Below, piece by piece: positions 48,418-60,289 of a stretch of 64,000 bases of DNA (the stretch's first letter is position 1; each line of letters starts with the position of its first letter). The stretch lies in the NCBI RefSeq assembly GCF_963576615.1, contig NC_088709.1, forward strand, positions 76,924,538 to 76,988,537. The letters run 5' to 3'. Under the pieces are notes generated by a model. It ran no database searches, had not been told where the DNA came from, and saw only the letters and a list, made by a program, of their open reading frames with translations. Made by a program: the position numbers and the translations under genes. Source of the DNA: Watersipora subatra. Lineage: Eukaryota; Bryozoa; Gymnolaemata; Cheilostomatida; Watersiporidae.

Positions 48418-49705
48418 ATGTCCTCCATACTCGGTGGCGCATTTTCAAACGTTGTTGGAAGCATAAACAAGAAAGTAAAGTGCAATATATGCCAGAAAGA
48501 ATTTGCCTACCACCACAGCACATCATCACTAAGATATCATTTAACTATTTCTCATCCTATCGCTCAGAAATCATTACCAGCTGTCACAAACAATAAGCAA
48601 CAGCAACTAAACATCATGTCATTTACTAGACCTGTTACCCCAAAACAGGTCAAACAAGATCACTAATGCTATTGCAAGATGGGTTGCTATGAATGTCAGG
48701 CCCATGAACATTGTTGAAGATAATGGATTTATCAAGTTGCTACAGACCACAGGTGTCTTTTAGCGGGATATTGCCGAAGCCAGGCCGTAGTCTACACACA
48801 CAAAAAAAACAACAAAAGTCCACGTAGTTATGAGCAAAAACGTAAGTATCCACCCAAATATCTCACCAATCCGATGAGCAGCACACACAAAAACTAAACC
48901 AATCGGCAGAGCCACCCATCACGTCAAAATATTCCAAATTTAAAGTCATGTCCGGCACAACTCACCTTATGGTTTCTCAAAACTTGTCCCAAAGTCTCTA
49001 TTAATTTGAGACTGTCCGATTGCTGTTTTAGAAATGGTTGCCAATAGCCTAGCCTGACGTCCTAATTCAACATCTTAGTAACTATCGGGGCATTGCTGAG
49101 TGCTCCCGAACTTTTTGGTTTCCTCTTTTAGCAATGCCCCGATAGTAAGATGTTGAATCAGGACGTTAGGTTAAGCTAGCGGCGACCATTTCTAAAGCAG
49201 CAATGGGACAGTCTCAAATTAATAGGGACTTTGGGCAAGTTTTGAGAAACCATAAGGTGAGTTGTGCAAGACATGACTTGAAATTTGTAATATTTTGACA
49301 TGATGGGTGGCTCTGTCGATTGGTTTAGTTTTTGTGTGTGATGCTCATCGAATTGGTGAGATATTTGGGTGGATACTTATGTTTTTGCTCATAACTACGT
49401 GGACCTTTGTTGCTTTTTGTGTGTGTAGACTATGGCCCGGCCTCGGCAATATCCCGCTAAAGGACACCTGTGCTACAGACAGCTGTGGCTAACCCACAAT
49501 ACAAACCACCAAGTCGAACCACTATTAGTAGAAAGGTTGAAGGCCTATACAAAGAGAAAGAAGAGTGTATCAAAGCCGAATTACAAAATGTCGAGTTCAT
49601 CGCACTGACAACTGATTATTGGACAAGCTGTGCTAATGAAAGCATTGCTGGGGTAACTGCTCATTATATAGACAAAGATTGGAAGCTGCAGACACTAAGA
49701 GCATG
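48418..49705 (+). pseudogene. hAT transposase relic with BED finger, interrupted
   Basis: From the ATG at 48418 the protein has a BED zinc finger (CNICQKEF then YHLTISH). A frameshift near 48655 moves the frame, which goes on with AIARWVAMNVRPMNIVE and KLLQ. A 725-bp MITE then interrupts it. After the MITE the frame resumes with ANPQYKPPSRTTISRK and FIALTTDYWTS, a typical ZBED/hAT catalytic-domain start. It stops at about 49705, where Gypsy sequence begins, so the rest of the transposase is lost. Confidence 0.85.
48748..49472. mobile_element. 725-bp foldback hAT-type MITE nested in the hAT relic
   Basis: Starts CACAGGTGTCTTTTAGCGGG and ends CCCGCTAAAGGACACCTGTG. The two halves are near-complete inverted copies (about 340 bp per arm) around a short centre near 49095-49125. 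The 8-bp direct repeat CTACAGAC flanks it (48740-48747 and 49473-49480). Removing the element and one repeat restores the transposase reading frame exactly. Confidence 0.92.
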
Positions 49706-52700
49706 AGTTTAAAGCTCCTAAGTGTAGTGCTCTACTCAACGGTAGGAAAATAACGTTTCTTATAGACTCTGGAGCAGTAGATAACATTATAGATAAACAC
49801 ACTTACAATACCATGAGTGGCGATGTAGACCTACAGCCCCTAGTAAACGGCTGTTCGCGTTTGGTCAATCGACACCTTTAGATCTGTTAGGTCAATTTAG
49901 TGCTAGGATTACTGTAAAGTCTGTTTCTCCTGAAGCTACATTTTTTGTATTCAACCGTAATGCCTGTAATCTAATTAGTGCTAATACTGCTAGTAAGCTC
50001 AGTGTTATCCATGTGAATCATAACGTCTGTAGTTTGACTGAATATGGTAGTAGTAATTTAGAGACTTTTGTAAAGGCCAAGTACCCCGAGTGTTTCAATG
50101 GCGTTGGTAAGCTTAGAGACGTGCAAGTTAAGTTGCACATTGACCCCCATTGTGATCCTGTGGCCCAACCTGTCAGGCGTTTGCCGTTCAGCTATTGTAG
50201 TAAGGTGGAGGATGTGTTGACAAAGTTGTTAGAGGAAGACATCATCGAGTCAGTGCAAGGTGTTGCCTCCACATGGGTTAGCCCCTTAGTTGTAGTTCCT
50301 AAGGCTGGTGATGACATTAGACTCTGTGTGGAGATGCGGAGGGCTAATACGGCGATTATTCGGGAAAGATACCCTATCCCAACAATACAAGAGATGTTGG
50401 TAGAGTTGAATGGGGCTAAAGTGCTAAAAAAAGGGTTTTTCCAGTGCGAACTTGAGCCTGGTTCTTGAGATATTACTACATTTGTTAGCCATGTTGGGTT
50501 GTTCCGCATGAAAAGACTGGGTATGGGGGTATCAGCCACCTCCGAGGTGTTTTAGTATACGATACAAAAGATTCTCAATGGTTTAGATGGTGTTTTGAAC
50601 ATGGCAGATGATATTGTTGTGTATGGTAAAGATGCTGATGAACATAGAGAACGTTTGCTGCAAGTCGTGACGCGCCTGTCTGAGTGCGGTCTCACTCTGA
50701 ATGATGCCAAATGCAGTTTCGGTTTGTCATCAATCAAGTTTCTTGGTCATGTTCTTTCTCACTCTGGTGTGTCTCCTGATCCTGCGAAAGTTGAGTCAAT
50801 CGTGTCAGCTAGAGAGCCTGAGACAGTGGCTGAGCTGAAAGGATTTCTAGGATTAGTTCAATTTGTTGGGAGATATGTTCGTGACTTGGCCATGGTTTCA
50901 GCTCCATTGTGGGGTCTGACCAAACAATCTGTCTTGTTTAAGTGGTCTAAGGTGCACCAAGATTCGTTTGATAAGGTCAAAAGCCTAATGGGAAATGCTG
51001 ATACACTAGCATACTATGATAAGGATGCCCCTACTACTGTGGTTGCGGATGCTAGTCCTTTGGGTTTGGGTTGTGTTCTGCATCAGAGTCAAAGTGGTGT
51101 TGCTCGAGTTGTCGCGTATGGTCATAGACGCCTATCGGATGTTGAATCCCGATACTCCCAAATAGAGAGGGAAGCTCTTGGTTTGATGTTCGCCTGTGAG
51201 CATTTTAAGATGTACCTGTTAGGCACCAAGTTCAAGCTAATAGCGGATCATAAGCCGTTAGTAAGCATCTCTGGAAAGCCTACGTCGAAATCTACTCCGA
51301 GGTTAGAGCGGATAAGTTTGCGACTTCAGAGTTTTGATTTTACTTTGGAATATAAGCTGGGTTGTCACAATATTGCTGATTCCCTTTCTCGTCTCAGTGT
51401 ATCGAAAAGTAATGCTTCAGGGCCTCTGAGTGATGATTCGTTTATCTGTTCTGTTGCTCAGATGGCTGTCCCATGCGCCATGAATTGGCCGGACATACAT
51501 GAAGCTGTCAAGTCCTGTGATGAAACGAAAGCGATAGATTTAGCTATCAAATCAGGTGATTGGAGGTTGTGTTCGGCTATTGTCAAGTCCGTAAGAACAA
51601 AATTGAGTAGTTGTGAGGGTGTTGTACTTAGAGGTGATCGGATCTTTGTCTCAAGTAGTCTTTGACAGCAGGTTCTCAGCTTAGCCTATGAGGGACACCA
51701 GGGGATAGTTAAGACTAAGCAGAGGCTTCGGCTTAAAGTCTGGTGGCCCGGAATCGATAAAGATGCGGAGATTTTGTGTCGTCAGTGTATGCCCTGCCAA
51801 CTTGTGAGCACCAACGGTCCCCCTGTCCCAATCACTTCCACTAAAATGCCCGATGGTCCCTGAAAGTTTTGCAGCATAGATAATCTTGGCCCGCTTCCAG
51901 ATGGTCGGTCTGTCGTTGTGTTGATTGACTATTTCAGTCGGTTGTTTGAAACTTAGTTTCTGAAGAGTACTAAAGGTGACACCACTGTTTCGTTTCTGGA
52001 AAGCTACTTCGCTTTATACGGGTACCCTGAATCGTTGAGGTCTGATAACGGTCCCAAGTTTGTGTCCCACGAATTCCAGTCATATCTCAGTCAGTGTGGT
52101 ATTCAATGGATTTCTACAACCCCCCTTTGGCCCAAGCGAATGGCGAGGTCGAGCGAGCAAATCGAACTATTCTGAAAGCTCTCAAAATCGCTAAGGCTGA
52201 AGGAAAAGACTTGAGGAAAGCCCTAGTAGAGTTTTCAATGGCATATAAAGCCACACCACACACCGCTACTGGTATGACTCCGTTCGCGTTGATGTTTGGT
52301 CGTGAAATGCGCACAAAACTACCCATGTTAGCTGGTGATCCACCCAGCGCTGTCGATGAAGCCAGAGATCGGGATGCGCAGTACGAAGTAAAGATGAAAG
52401 AATATGCAGATAGAAATTCTAAAGAACAGTCAATTGACCAAAGTGATACCGTAGTGATGAGACGTGAGGTCAAAGGTAAACTTGATACTAATTATAGCCC
52501 AGAACCGTATCAAGTAATCGATGTCCAAGGGTCTGACATGGTTTGTTCTAGTCCTAATGGCCGTGCCATCAGGCGGCATATGTCTGTAGCTAAGAAGATT
52601 GATTCGAATACTCACCAAACTCCCATCGAGTTAGTCCCTGAAACTACCACCCCTCGAGTTAGCTCGCCAGAGCGGAAACTCCCATCGAAGTTCAAAGAGT

Positions 52701-52713
52701 TTGTAATGTCTTA
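49706..52713 (+). pseudogene. Ty3/Gypsy pol (PR-RT-RNase H-IN), decayed
   Basis: Order on the plus strand: aspartic protease (LIDSGAVDNIID near 49760-49800), reverse transcriptase (about 50090-50870, motif MADDIVVYG), RNase H (about 51000-51330, VVADASPLGLGC and IEREALGL), integrase (about 51670-52480, SDNGPKF, then GEVERANR). Breaks seen: a frameshift after the protease near 49850, a TGA at about 50466, a TAG at about 50553, a TGA at about 51663, a TGA at about 51861, a TAG at about 51953 and a one-base frameshift near 52135. No gag and no 5' LTR are present: the element starts in the protease right at the hAT relic. Not functional. Confidence 0.9.
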
Positions 52714-53160
52714 ATGAGTCGCTTTGAGTTCTGGTGCTTGGCCTGTAGTTTAGGTCTTAACAGTTCAAATATATTATACTCATTTACCGAGGATTACTCG
52801 TGGTTTGGAATTTTGTATTGTTCGATACATTTATTAGTTTACGTTTTTATTACGAACTTGTTATAATAGTCCCTGAGGGATGTTGTGTTTGCTTTGAGAT
52901 TAACTGCTTTTAATTACTTTGAGATTATGTGTCCTGTTACGCATGCGCAGTAAAATGGAGATAAAATAATAAAAGTTGCTTTGCTTAATAACTTTCTTGA
53001 CTACTTTTAATCTAAGCCATCCAGGCTTATTAGTGACTATTAACGTTCTATACACATATAATAAGAAATGCGTGAGATTTTTGTCCCAATTTCCACAATT
53101 TTATATATACTATCATTGATACATCAATTGCCCCAAAACCAAATCTCACGCATTGCCCCA
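52714..53160 (+). other. Gypsy 3' region, possible LTR remnant
   Basis: The noncoding stretch after the integrase ORF has AAAATAATAAAAGTT at about 52960, as in an LTR poly(A) region. Without a 5' copy the LTR cannot be proven. At 53066-53153 the inverted pair AATGCGTGAGAT / ATCTCACGCATT spans about 60 bp and may be a tiny foldback element. Confidence 0.35.
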
Positions 53161-53833
53161 CTCTTGGGTTGCCAGGTCTGTAAATCGGTAATAATCAAAT
53201 TAGTTCCCACAAGTCAAAAAGTGCATAAAACTAAACAATCAAAATAGGGTAAAATAGAAAGCACATTCAACACTGATATTGCGTGTGCATTCAGATTACC
53301 TTGTAGAAAACATGTTGTAAAATATGAGTATTGATTACCACAATAAGGATTGATCACATATATAAAGTAGATTATGGATAACATCATTTCTTCCTGAACG
53401 CACACAACAAGACTAAGCTGTCATTACTTGATCATCTCAGTAGGATTATACACCGCAGAGATAAATAACCACACTGCTGTATTATGGGATTTGTTAGGCT
53501 CATGCTACATTGGTGTCTAAGCTCAAGGCAGTAAAGGTGGTCTTGGTAATTACGGTGAGTGGATAAAGCTAGTAGATTAGATAGTATAAGGCAGTATTGA
53601 AAGAATATAAGGGATAAAAAAGACGGACTCTGTTCTTCTTCACATCAATACATGTGAATGTACACGTTTATACAACACACAAATCCACAAGAGAGGTGCA
53701 GAAATACTCAATCATTTGTGTTCCGTCGGAGTTATCGTGTACGGGAGGGTCCTTGCGTTAACCACGTAACAGCATATAAACGCAAACGTGATAACGATAA
53801 TCGTTTTTCAGATAATTTTAGATCAATACTATA

Positions 53834-54136
53834 TTGCTTTGGAGGTCCTTAATTGAAAAAGAAGCGCCTTCAGTGCTCATATCACAAACTCGAGCACTGA
53901 TACTGAATATTAGTTTTAAATTTGGTGACAGGTCTATGTTCCGCACGCCCTATGTTCGGCAAGGTCCTATGTGTCCGCACTTTTCTGCAAAATCGGATGA
54001 AATTTCTAAAAAGGACAGACAACTTCTAAAGCAAATGCAATTATTGCTGTTTAAATTAAAACCGTCGTCGCGAAATCACGCCGTCGGAAAAATACAAACC
54101 GCTCTGCTGAACTTGAAAGAAAATAAAAAGATCTGA
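53834..54136 (+). CDS. Unrecognised ORF, possible last exon or relic
   Basis: A 100-codon open frame ending in TGA. Its last 45 codons are basic and helical in look (KKDRQLLKQMQLLLFKLK, then GKIQTALLN), reminiscent of BESS-type tails found in MADF or transposon-associated proteins. A possible acceptor GACAG lies at about 53930. The upstream ORF at 53658-53852 shares the FRxxYxVRxGP pattern with FRTPYVRQGPMC here, so one may be a diverged duplicate of the other. Function unknown; the stretch 53160-53650 shows nothing recognisable. Confidence 0.25.
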   Translation: MLWRSLIEKEAPSVLISQTRALILNISFKFGDRSMFRTPYVRQGPMCPHFSAKSDEISKKDRQLLKQMQLLLFKLKPSSRNHAVGKIQTALLNLKENKKI

Positions 54137-54333
54137 CGAATGAACGTTCACTAAAAATGTAGTAGTAGTGATAATACACGAATTATTAAATTAGAATACG
54201 CAAAAAACCATCTTTTTCATGTGGCTAGTTGATGACTTTCTCGTCACACACACAGAATACAATTAGTCAAAGCACTTTATTCGCAGCAAGTGATTACATG
54301 TACACAGCAGCACTGCTCTAATTTAACTGACTC

Positions 54334-55214
54334 CCCAGGGCTGATACTCTCCCCTAAAAGGCCCATTAGGTTCGGCCCAAAATCACGTTTTAGGGGGGGT
54401 TTTCAGACCATAGGGCACTGTCAGTGAATTTGCTACCTTAGGGGGTGTTTCCACAAGCAAGCCAGTAAAAGGGCCCATGCTCGTTAAGGTTTTATTCAGC
54501 CAAAGTAATACTAAGAAATTGCACCGAAATTCCAGTCTTCATTTTAAAGCAGATTGCTGCTGCTTGCTTGCTAACAGGAAAGGAAGGGAAAAGAGACAGT
54601 CGACACTGCATCATCTTAGCAACCCTTTAGCAATATACTCAGAATGAATGATATGATATTTATTTCATTGATATTCATTATGTTTTTCTTTGTGAATGGA
54701 AATGATGATCTGATGGTTGTTTGGAATCAGTTTTATTAATCCTTTTGCAGGCATAGCGATATTTTGTCGTTTTGCGATACTGACATTAGTGGGCAGAGCA
54801 ACTATTATGTCGCCACACGAACGGTTTATATAAATTTATTTATGGTTAGCTAATTGCCTTTTTTGTTTAATTTTTTTACCAATAGTAAACTACAATATGT
54901 TTGTCTCTGTTAGCAACAAAAAAATAAGCCGTTTGCAGAAGAAAAAACGATCGTTTTTGCAATACTAAACAAACGAAAAATCCGAAATCAAAACGTATTT
55001 AAATAAAATTGAAAATTTTGTTTGTAGCTTGTTTTTCTTTATTAATGCATGAATCATATTGGATGTTTAGCGGGGCGTGAAACCTGGGCGCCCTCTTGGG
55101 AACTCCCAGTGTTTAGGGGGTGTATTTCAAATTGATCAACCAGGTGATTGGGGGTACAATATCCAAGCCTGGGCCTATCCAGGTGGGTGCTTTTTTCAGA
55201 GTATCAGCCCTGGG
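54334..55214. mobile_element. 881-bp hAT-type MITE
   Basis: Perfect 17-bp terminal inverted repeats CCCAGGGCTGATACTCT (54334-54350 and, inverted, 55198-55214), flanked by the direct 8-bp duplication ACTGACTC (54326-54333, 55215-55222). No transposase. Its interior is AT-rich. Confidence 0.92.
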
Positions 55215-55533
55215 ACTGACTCATCGCATAACACACTATTGCTCTATCGAGCGGGTATGGAGCCTACTGCAATGTTTACATAAACATTCCTGTGGCATCT
55301 ACTAGCTGCGAGCACTGTCTATGGGCAACTATAGTTGAAGCTGACAAGAGTAAGCTGTCAGACTAGAAGCATTAGGCTGTAAGCATTACGCACACTGATG
55401 ATACAGTACAAATATTAGCAAGCATTACTTATGCAGCAAAGCATGACATAAAACATAAACAATATTAAATGATTACTACTTCTACATGTTCAGACAAATC
55501 CTATTTACACCTCCTCCTGATTTCTAAATCACA

Positions 55534-58250
55534 TCAGTCAATTACATAAAAATCAGCCAACCATTGTGGTGGGCGGCGTTCTCTATGGCTGACACGAGCC
55601 TCATTATGGTCTACTATTTCTTGATTCGCACTGTTTTCGTTTTCACTGTCTATGTCATTATCGTCGTTGGGTGGTAATTGGTATGGTAAGTCTATAGAAA
55701 CTTCTGCATCACTGGCTGAATTACTTGGTGAGATTCTGTGACAAAGCCGCAGATCTGCTATATGTCGTGGTATTTCATCTACTTTAGCAGCAGTGTTTGA
55801 TAAGAGTGCTGTGATTCTGCAAGTCGGCCAAATCGTAGTACACTTTGACTTGACCGGCTTCACATAAACTATATCTCCGGGCTTGAATGGATTCAATTGT
55901 GTCTTGGCATGTCTCAGTGAGTTGGTTGCGGTGTCAGGTAGCGATCTTAACTGATAGTTGAACAGTGATTCAGCGGGTTCTACTTTAGCAAAATTTGGAC
56001 TGTGGTTGTACCAATACAGCATCCCCTGAACACTCCTGCCAGTCCTGGCTAACATACGTTTTATAGTCCTATGGTTTCTTTCTACAATCCCATTTCCTGA
56101 GGCTTTATGTGCACAACTAAACAAGTGCTGCAAATTCCATTTCTTAGCAAACGCGGAAAATTTGTTACTCCTATAGCATGGCCCGTTGTCAGAAGGTAAT
56201 TGTACTGGCGAACCTCGTTCCCGAAATAACTGGTCTAATTCCGCAACTACTGCTTCAGATGTTTCATTTCGCAGCCTCCTCCAGATTGCAAATCTGCTTG
56301 GTCCGCAGTCTACTACGGTAAGGTATGCTGTTCCATTGTAGTGTGTAATATCTGTGGCTAGTCGCCACCAGTTATCTTCCACAATTAGACTTCCTTTTTC
56401 CCACTTAACAGGAGGTGGATCGACACGCTTGCATACTTGACACTCTGAAACAACCTGCTCAACATCTGCACGACTTACTGCTTGACCACACTTAGCCTGT
56501 GCTGCATAAAGTGTTTTGTCAACTCCAAGATGGTGTGTGTCATGCAAATTCCATAACATGTCTCTGATTTTTGAGTCTGCAGCACGTGTGCATGCAGCAG
56601 CACACACCTTTTCCTTCAGCCACTTTTTGGGTACTCGTGTTAGTTTGTCAGCAATATTGTCCTCCGATCTGACCAGTTGTATTTCCAGGCTCAACTGATA
56701 AACCTCTACCAATTCACTAATCATGCTCAGCCGTCTGCTTATAATCATTTCGCCAAGGCCACCTACTTTTGGCTTTTTTGCATCAGAAATGATCGATTTC
56801 ACCCAGCCGTACACTGTTGCTGAGTCAGTTATAAGTACTATCTCCGTCACACCCCACTTAATTGCCATGCCTAACCCTCTGATCACTGCTTCCAACTCTG
56901 CCACGTTAATATGCACTCCCTCATCTTTGCGGAGCCAACTTCCATCTTCTACTTGCTGAACACCTATTTCCACAGTTGCTCCAACAGCTAAACTGCTAGC
57001 ATCACACCAAACTGTTGCCCTTTTGGCCTTAGAAACAACCCACTTTCCCTTTACTGGGTCCTATCGATTCACACGTTCCACTACTTCTTTTAACATTCCC
57101 ACAATGCACTCTGGAATCATCTCATTCCAATCATACTCACTTGACCTGCATTTTAAATAACTGCAAGATACCCGTAGCCAACTTGCAACAGGATTATGGC
57201 TTGTCAATTTGCCACATACAGAGAAAAGTTGTCTTTTACTCACTGGTTTGGATATTTCTTGGATTATATCATTGTCTCTCAACCACATAAGTGCCGAGCC
57301 CTGGCGAATGACCCGCAGACCAAGCACTCTGGCATCAATTATGCTCTCAGACTCCTTTGTCTTTAAACCGTATCTCTGCAAATGGTTTCTCACTTCTGCT
57401 ACAGTCACCATGTCTTGATTGACAATGATGTCATCAATATAGTGAGCAGTTCCTTTTCTTGCCGTCTCACTCAGTGATAGCACCCTAGATAGGATTTTAG
57501 ACATTATTTTTAAGGCGACATTCAACCCAAATCTCATTCTTGTCATGACAAACGTTTTGTTACAGTAGCGCGCCTGAAACTTTTGCAAATCTGTAGCCAC
57601 GTGTAACTGCAGATAGGCTTTTTGCAAGTCTAGCATGCATACGTTATTGCCCATCTGTCGCCACTTTCTAAGCTTTTTTTGACAAATTGCAACACCCTGG
57701 CCTGGATTAAAACTAATATAGTCATTAAGCTCTCGACTGTAATCCATCACTGGTCTAACTTTCCTGTGTTTGTTGGGCTGGAACACTGCCATTAATGGAA
57801 TTAGTCCATCTACAGTTCCATGTACTCCTTCATCGTGTTCCACCAACCGACCATCATGGATCCACTGCTCAATCTCATTAATGTACTGTTGCTTACAGTT
57901 TTCCTTGATAGTGTACTGAGCACACTGATTTGACAACAAGGGTTCATTTCCTTTCCACTTCCAACTCACTGTCCACTTTTCACCATCAAAATTTGCTGTG
58001 AAGTCCGAATCATCTACCTGACACTCGAGCTGTGGCGGTTTTGTGCATTTTGCTACTAGTGGTGCTACTTCCCCAAAAGATACATCACCTTCTTGGTTAA
58101 TACATACACCACCAAGCTTCTTTATGCCATCCATTCCTAAAATGAAAGAACATTCGTTCACTAACGTTTTTGATACCAAGCAGCGTAGGCCCAAAGTAAC
58201 TCTGTTGACACTAATGTTTAGATCTACTTCAGTAAGGTTACAGAAGTAAC
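55534..58250 (-). pseudogene. Metavirus-like LTR retroelement pol (PR-RT-RNase H-IN), one in-frame stop
   Basis: Read on the minus strand, the frame opens within a retropepsin tail (ILGMDGIKKLG), passes a reverse transcriptase with KVRPVMDYSRELNDY and the YIDDIIV active site, meets a TAG at 57061-57063, then continues in the same frame with RNase H (VWCDASSLAVGA, LITDSATVYGW) and integrase (zinc H2C2; catalytic Asp in ATDITH and PSDNG, Glu in GNGIVERNH). All the catalytic residues that can be seen are present. The RT sequence (LDLQKAYLQ, long insert before YIDD) is unlike ordinary Gypsy RT and resembles a separate invertebrate lineage. The protease active site and gag are missing: the element is cut at about 58250 where another element begins. 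A 3' LTR may lie within 55223-55533 but is unproven. Confidence 0.85.
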
Positions 58251-58269
58251 TTCTACTTCTGTAACCTTA
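58233..58269. repeat. 16-bp perfect hairpin at a retroelement junction
   Basis: TAAGGTTACAGAAGTA (58233-58248) and its exact inverted copy (58254-58269) with a 5-base loop. It sits at the point where the retroelement at 55534-58250 is cut off. Confidence 0.9.
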
Positions 58270-58449
58270 GGTTACAATGCTTAGTTGTCCTAATAATACA
58301 GCTGGTTCGAGTGAGTTGAATGTTTTGAGTGATGGTTGATGCTATAGCGAGGCTTGAGACCGTAGATAAAGGCATCCGAGACTCCCCAAGTGAGTTTCCA
58401 AACTTGGTGTCATCGGACATACCAATATCTTCTTTTAAGGCCTCGAAGC

Positions 58450-59813
58450 TCAATATAACACATGATCCTTCAACCAGGGAGGTTTTCTCAAGACTCGCCT
58501 TGGCCATTCAGTAAGCGGAACTTGTTTTTCCCAGGACATGTTGAGATCATAAAAATGCTGATCGAGTGCAGCATCTGGTGATGCTGGATTCTCTTCAGGT
58601 CCGATATGCTCTTCTATATTACTGGGAGAATCATTCCTTGACTGGTCAACATCCGAGCTGGTCCTTGGGCTTCTCAGTTGTCCAGCTGGATCAGATGCCG
58701 GTGTGAATAGCTTGAGACCGCATTCATTGATGGTTCCTTGACCAGAAACTTTATAAGTGCCGTTGTCAAAGACTTTCTTTACAGTGAATGGCCCATTAAA
58801 CTTTGGTAGTAATTTTGGGTGAATCCCTTTACGTCTCCGTTTGTTTTGCACTAACACCAGATCTCCTTCTTTGAATATTGCATCCTCCTGTTCAGGTAAT
58901 CTAGGAGGTAGCATTTGTTGAGTGCGAATCAACTGGTAAGCAGTATCTAACTGGTCTTGCATATGGGAGGCGTATTCACTTCGTGTAGTCTCATCGACAT
59001 CATGTGTACCACTTAATAGCTGGTCAGGTAACCTACATTCCCGTCCTAGCATCAAATAGTTTGCAGTTTCTTCTGTTGCTGCATGTGGAGTTGCCCTAAA
59101 GGCCCTCATGATCTGTGGTAGCACAATGTCCCAGCTCTTGCGCTTCCATCTGACTAAGTAGAAGATAGCGAAGGGAATCGCCCGAGGTTCTATTTCCACG
59201 TTCCACCACCCCGTTAGATTGGAGATGATAGGCAGTTGTCCGAGTTTTAGTAATTCTCCACATGGCGCAAAGTTCTGCCATAAGGTCACCTTCGAACTGT
59301 GTTCCTCGGTCACTATGGAGCTCTTTTGGGTAATCCGAAGTAGCAAAAGATGCGGCTATCTAAAGCTTCAGCAATTATAGGAGCTGTAGCATCAGGTAGA
59401 GGTACAGCATCCTGCCAATGAGTGAAATGATCTGTCGACACTAAAATCCATCTGTTTTCTTGAGGGGTCAAAGGCAGCGGTCCAACTAAGTCAATCGCAA
59501 CCTTTTGCCAAGGACGGCCAATCCAGAGAGGTCTATGACTTGAAGAATGATGCAACCCTACAGACTTCACTCGTTGGCATATTTCGCAGCTGTTCACTAT
59601 ACGTCGAACATCAGACGTCATTCCAGGCCAGTACCATGTCAGTCTAAGTTTCCGGAGGGTCCTCATTATCCCAGCATGAGAAAGGGTATGCGTGTTCCAC
59701 ACCACCTGCTTCCGCATGTTCATGGGACAAAGTATCCCCTCCCGTGATCTTTTCCCAACAAGTATACAAGTTACCAGCACTTGATCCTCTCTTATTTGCA
59801 TTAAAGAGAGCAT
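58450..59813 (-). pseudogene. Second Gypsy element: integrase, broken
   Basis: Integrase N-terminus at 59313-59813 (zinc site with HTLSHAG and CEICQRVK; catalytic Asp in AIDLVGPLP). The core is then frameshifted: the segment with the second Asp and SNGVVERGNRT is in another frame at about 59096-59281. The C-terminal part at 58450-59160 (FRATPHAATEETANYLMLGR, then DLVLVQNKRRRKG) is open and ends LRKPPWLKDHVLY before a stop. At least two frameshifts, so not functional. The 58270-58449 stretch downstream may be LTR. Confidence 0.88.
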
Positions 59814-60289
59814 GGTGTTAAGCTTTCATAATTCTGTACTGCCAAGGTTGACTATAGCTGGATCCAGAGATTGTTGATTCTTGACAGCATTGTAGATAGT
59901 CGCAATATCACTTGGGAGCAACTGAGCCTGACACAGTTCATCAGAGCCAGGTGTATCCGACTGTGGTGTTGGTGAAGGTTGGTTGCGACCTCCTTGTTGA
60001 TGAGAAGAATAATCTAAAGTTGTCTGCTCCTCATCATTCTGGCAGTCATCACTAGTGCTGGAATCTTTTACCATGCAACAACCATCACCGTTAGTTACGA
60101 TTAAGCTGGCAGCTTGCGAGGACTCTGGTCTACTCCTAGCTGATGCTTTACAGTCTGTACCAACCACTTCATGAATGCGGTTTTCATCCGATAAGTCATC
60201 GGCACACTCTTGTGCAATCAACTTCTCTCCAGCAATCCTAGTACACACAGGGTTTTCATTTTGTGCCCCCTTTGATAGTACATGTCAAA

